Source: Siphonodentalium dalli
Lineage: Eukaryota; Mollusca; Scaphopoda; Gadilida; Siphonodentaliidae
Direction of reading: 5' to 3'
Length of the DNA stretch: 64,000 bases
Assembly: GCA_032622095.1 (NCBI GenBank)
Contig: CP136063.1
Span: 37,484,106-37,548,105, forward strand
The translations under genes and the position numbers were made by a program. Below are positions 60,524 to 64,000 of this stretch, in pieces. Every line of letters starts with the position of its first letter. The first letter of the stretch is position 1. The notes beneath the pieces were generated by a model that worked only from the letters and a program-made list of their open reading frames with translations, searched no databases and was not told the origin of the DNA.

Positions 60524-60727
60524 GTGTATAAATGTATATGTTTGGTATACTCACCTATAAACACAATTAGTAAACGTTGTCGCAGGGTCTCGGATTCGTA
60601 ATATTGTTAGTTACGTTTGGTCGTTTTCCTGCTCACTCTCAAACGTAACTAACAATATTACGAATCCGAGACAACGTTTACTAATTGTGTTTATAGGTGA
60701 GTATACCAAACATATACATTTATACAC
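60524..60727. repeat. Long hairpin, ~85-95-bp arms
   Basis: The left arm begins TGTGTATAAATGTATATGTT; the right arm ends AACATATACATTTATACA in complement form. Inner arms 'cggattcgtaatattgttag' and complement are also perfect. The left arm alone carries an extra ~7-8 bases ('gcagggt') near 60583. The loop is about 21 bases. Confidence 0.92.
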
Positions 60728-62725
60728 TGTGTTTTAAGTTTGTATTATTCGTTATCATGTTCGATGTCACATACCAAATCATAATGCAAAATAGTTGTTC
60801 CGACAACCAAATATACTTACATCGAGGAAATGTAGTTTGTATACCATATATCTCAATATTGACTGAAATACACACTGAGCAATCCTGGCTCGTGCACATT
60901 GTCCAATGCGCTATGATCCTCTCTGATGAGAGACAATCAGGAACTGCAAAAAATAAATCAGTACAATGTTAAGTGTATGTCTCACTAACACATTGTGCGT
61001 TACACACAAACATATAATCACCATGCCAACCATGATTCGCTCCAGTGTGAGACAAATTGTGTGATATTTACTTTCGATACCAAAAGTTAATTCTCTGTTT
61101 TGGGGGCTCAACTCCTGCTTCAAGACATATTGAAAACGATTTTACTTATGCTGAAATGTGATATAACATTACATTGAAATACAAAATTTCAGCGAAAGAA
61201 ACATAATTTTTATACTTGTTAAAGTTTTAACTTGTATTCTTATACATGAAGGCATATCATCATTTTCGGGAATATAAAGGCATGCAGATTATGAGTATCA
61301 ACCAGGGATTTTCAAAGAATATGATATTTCACGTTTTATTGAATTCATAAAATTATGAGTCCATTCAACCAAGGCTCTGGAAGTATATTTAAACAAATGT
61401 CCACAATCATTGAAATAGTGTGTCTTTCATTTGCAGACTGAGGTTGTCAGATGGGGAATTTAGTGATGCTATCCCACACGGCGGGCTAGCGTCACCAAAT
61501 TAACTCCCTGGGAACCTCATTAATCGGAAGCCCCAACTTCTAGAGAAGACCTAGAATCAGATTGGCAATGGCTGGACCATGCACTCTTGTCGGGAACACA
61601 ATACCTCCGATTTTGTATCGGCATTTAGATGCTGTCTGGTGTGTTGAATGAGAAACCTGCAGTAATAAGCCGTAGTTGTTTGTAATAATTCGAAGGATTA
61701 GTTGTTTTAACGGAATTCTGATAGGGTGAATTCATGTAACCAATATATTTTATCTTATAATTAATATTTATGGCTTATAATATGATCTTGAGGGCGTTAC
61801 CATTTCTGATTATTGTTTTCGTGTAGATACCTCCCAGATGATTAGACTCAGATGTAAGCAGAATGAGATACACATAGTGTGAATGCAGTAATTCACCATC
61901 TGGAGATCTTGTTCAGCAAATGCTAGACACTCAAATATTGGTTTGGTTACTTACCACAACAGTCCGTGGGCGCATTGCAGGTAGTCAAGTGATTCAGAAC
62001 GTTCTTCATTGTGCGACATTGTTGGGAGGCACAATTCGGCGCATCACTGTCGACATGTACCCTTCGCTGGCACATATGAGCATGTATAAGCCGGAATAGC
62101 TTAATGCGCTCCAGTTCCTCTGGTAGCTCCAGTTCCTCTGGTAGCTACGAAAACACCATCAATTCAATAATTTATATGGGATGACTACTATTCAATGGAT
62201 GATTTGCGACTAGCATAGTTATCGTCGATGACCGGTATTATCTCCCCTGACTAGTAGGTATACCAAGCTATCTTCTAAGCAAATGACCAGGTATGGTCTA
62301 CTCGAAGTAACTTCAACAAAGCGATGTTTTATCAAATACTGCAGCGTGATTTTATTGTGTTATGTGTCTAAAACGACATACATAGGAACAGTTATAAAGC
62401 CACAAATATTAAAGCCATATTTGATAATTCTTGCACTTTATATATACAGGGAATATATAGTTCCACGCCGATAAAAACGCGAATTGCTAATATCCGACTG
62501 GGACTGCCTTTATGCACCTTGCCCATGAAAACACATATTGTATACATATTGTCGTCTTAGAAAAAAAACAATTCATGAAATGAAGTGACTCTTTTTTTTT
62601 AATATACTCCACACCTCATGTAAAAGCGACAGCTGTATTTAACCCGGAACGTGCGTTCTGTTAGCATTCCTAATATTCATTCTCCGACAAATTACTACAA
62701 TGCAAATGTACCTACAACATGTGGA
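60728..62725. other. Gene-free stretch with two dispersed repeats
   Basis: 61440-61560 is a degraded relative of the 7.6-8.8 kb units ('tttagtgatgctatcccaca', 'gcgggctagcgtcacc'). 61753-61825 matches 54361-54430. 'tccagttcctctggtagct' is doubled at about 62112-62144. No gene recognised. Confidence 0.45.
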
Positions 62726-63091
62726 AATAAAGAGCGTTTACTAATACATTATATATATGGTGAAATAAAGAGCGTTTGACTCACTGTTGTGAATTCGAAA
62801 GTGCAAAAAGCTTGATCAGATGAATCGTACATTTGGTCAATAATTGTTTAGTCTTTTCAGAATTTAGGAAGAATGGGTATATATGAGCTAGTAATTGTAA
62901 TATATTTTCAGTCATCACAGTTAAATAGACTTAGCTCATTTGAACCTCAAAATAACCTTGTATGGTCGGTCGATAAATAAATAGGCTTTGCACGAAATCA
63001 ACCTTTGTGTACTACGAAAAATGTTGCCAAAGTCGTGGCTCAGATATTTAAATTTTTGTCCATGAAGAAGTGAGAGAAACGCTCTTTATTT
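62726..63091. mobile_element. Possible small MITE bounded by a perfect 15-bp inverted repeat
   Basis: AAATAAAGAGCGTTT at 62725-62739 and its exact complement AAACGCTCTTTATTT at 63077-63091. A second direct copy lies at 62763-62777. The core 13-mer also occurs at 13508, 21608 and 41606. No reading frame between the ends. Target duplication not evident. Confidence 0.45.
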
Positions 63092-64000
63092 GTACAATGT
63101 CAGGAACATACTAAGAACTAATGCTCTTCATTGTTTCATAGTACAAACAAATCATGGGACGATATACATGACTTGGAGAAGTGTGTCCACGGTGTGATTG
63201 TGCCCGTTGTACTTGTGCACGGTGTCCTTGTATGGTGAATTCAGTTTCCAAGTCTGCTTTCCATAGAGTTGACAACAATTCCGTATAGTAAAACATTTTG
63301 AAGTTCCAGGTCCGGTTCGGGATGAAATTATTGAATCAAAATTAATTCAATAGTATAATGTTGGTATGAAGAACATTAAAATTATGTTATCCTAGTTTCT
63401 GAAAATATATTCTCATTGTTTTTGCCATATTCGGCTTTTTAGTGATGCTTATGTCAATGTTGAGCCAATTTGATCTAACTTAAATGAGGCTTACAAATAA
63501 TAACAAAATATTTGGCAATTAATTATTGCTCAAGATAGAACTGTATAATGTAGACAGTTAAGAAGTTGTATGGACGATGTACCACGCTGTGGTCTATATT
63601 TGGCCCTGCATATTTGTGTTGAACACAAATTGCCTCCAACGTGCAAGTTAACTGATAGCAAGAGTTGAAATATTAGTTGAAACAAGCTCCCGAACTTTTA
63701 TCGTGCAATTAGTTTATTATTAAGTAAATTAGATAATAAATCAAATAACTTAATGCATAGGCAACCTTGGCATTCAAGTGAATAACCACACTGGTGTTGA
63801 AACTTTGTTGTCATATATATAATGTTAACTTTGGGTATTTCTGTATCAGTTTGGGAGAAAAATACACAGGAGTCAGCTCGTAAATGTTTACTAGGTAGAA
63901 GGTGCATATATCAGTTCATAGATAGTTACTTTGTTTTGCAAATATATGAGGTTAAAAAGAAAGTCGCGATTTAGTTTTCCCGACTGACCGCCGGTCTCGG
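63092..64000. other. Gene-free stretch to the window end
   Basis: Short frames only. 'cacggtgt(g/c)' repeats near 63190-63225. Nothing recognised. Confidence 0.35.

Noticed and set aside
1-64000. CRISPR array
   Set aside because: Tandem repeats here lack short identical repeats with unique spacers, and the window is eukaryotic.

Overview
The window looks like intergenic, repeat-dominated DNA from an invertebrate animal, most likely a marine mollusc (a bivalve is my best guess). It is AT-rich and has no operons or recognisable single-copy host gene. What it does have is spliceosomal introns with GT-AG ends and many degenerate transposable elements: a Polinton/Maverick-type DNA polymerase, a Ty3/Gypsy element, two LINE remnants, Helitrons, and MITEs of hAT and Kolobok type. 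There are also tandem repeats built around phrases such as 'gggccataactct', which I associate with bivalve genomes. The bivalve assignment is inference.

Layout. 1-10 kb: tandem arrays, a long-TIR foldback element (4306-5103) and two nested minisatellite families (6.5-9.3 kb). 10-12 kb: a Helitron (10223-10768) inserted in a MITE, with an uninterrupted relative at 11185-11589. 12.5-14.1 kb: three copies of a coding-like segment. 14.2-16.3 kb: a minisatellite next to a broken piece of a PIN/CXC-type gene. 17.7-20 kb: an acidic-protein minisatellite and two MITEs. 21.4-27 kb: Helitrons, including two head to tail, and a hAT MITE with near-perfect 8-bp target duplications. 27-30.9 kb: an array with YY1-like sites, and an inverted duplication.

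31.8-36.4 kb is the most interesting part. A minus-strand protein with two PC4-like domains and a plus-strand family-B DNA polymerase face away from a shared 490-bp region. That region holds 162-bp repeats, four AP-1-type TGAGTCA sites and TATA boxes in both directions. Both genes are broken: the PC4 gene by one frameshift, the polymerase by a frameshift and by loss of everything after the exonuclease domain.

36.4-44.2 kb: a 5'-truncated Ty3/Gypsy element (protease, RT, RNase H, integrase) ending in a probable 395-bp LTR. 44.2-46.1 kb: a second, longer PIN/CXC pseudogene, interrupted by a short insert that carries a decayed hammerhead ribozyme motif. 46.9-47.6 kb: a LINE ORF1 relic. 50.5-53.1 kb: a LINE endonuclease/RT whose FADD motif reads FAND. 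53.7-64 kb: a Helitron-like minisatellite, then gene-free DNA with long hairpins at 57.6, 59.9 and 60.5 kb (a similar one lies at 48.8 kb).

No CRISPR array or rRNA was seen, and no tRNA could be identified by eye. Every coding region found belongs to a mobile or virus-like element or to a multicopy gene family, and all are damaged.
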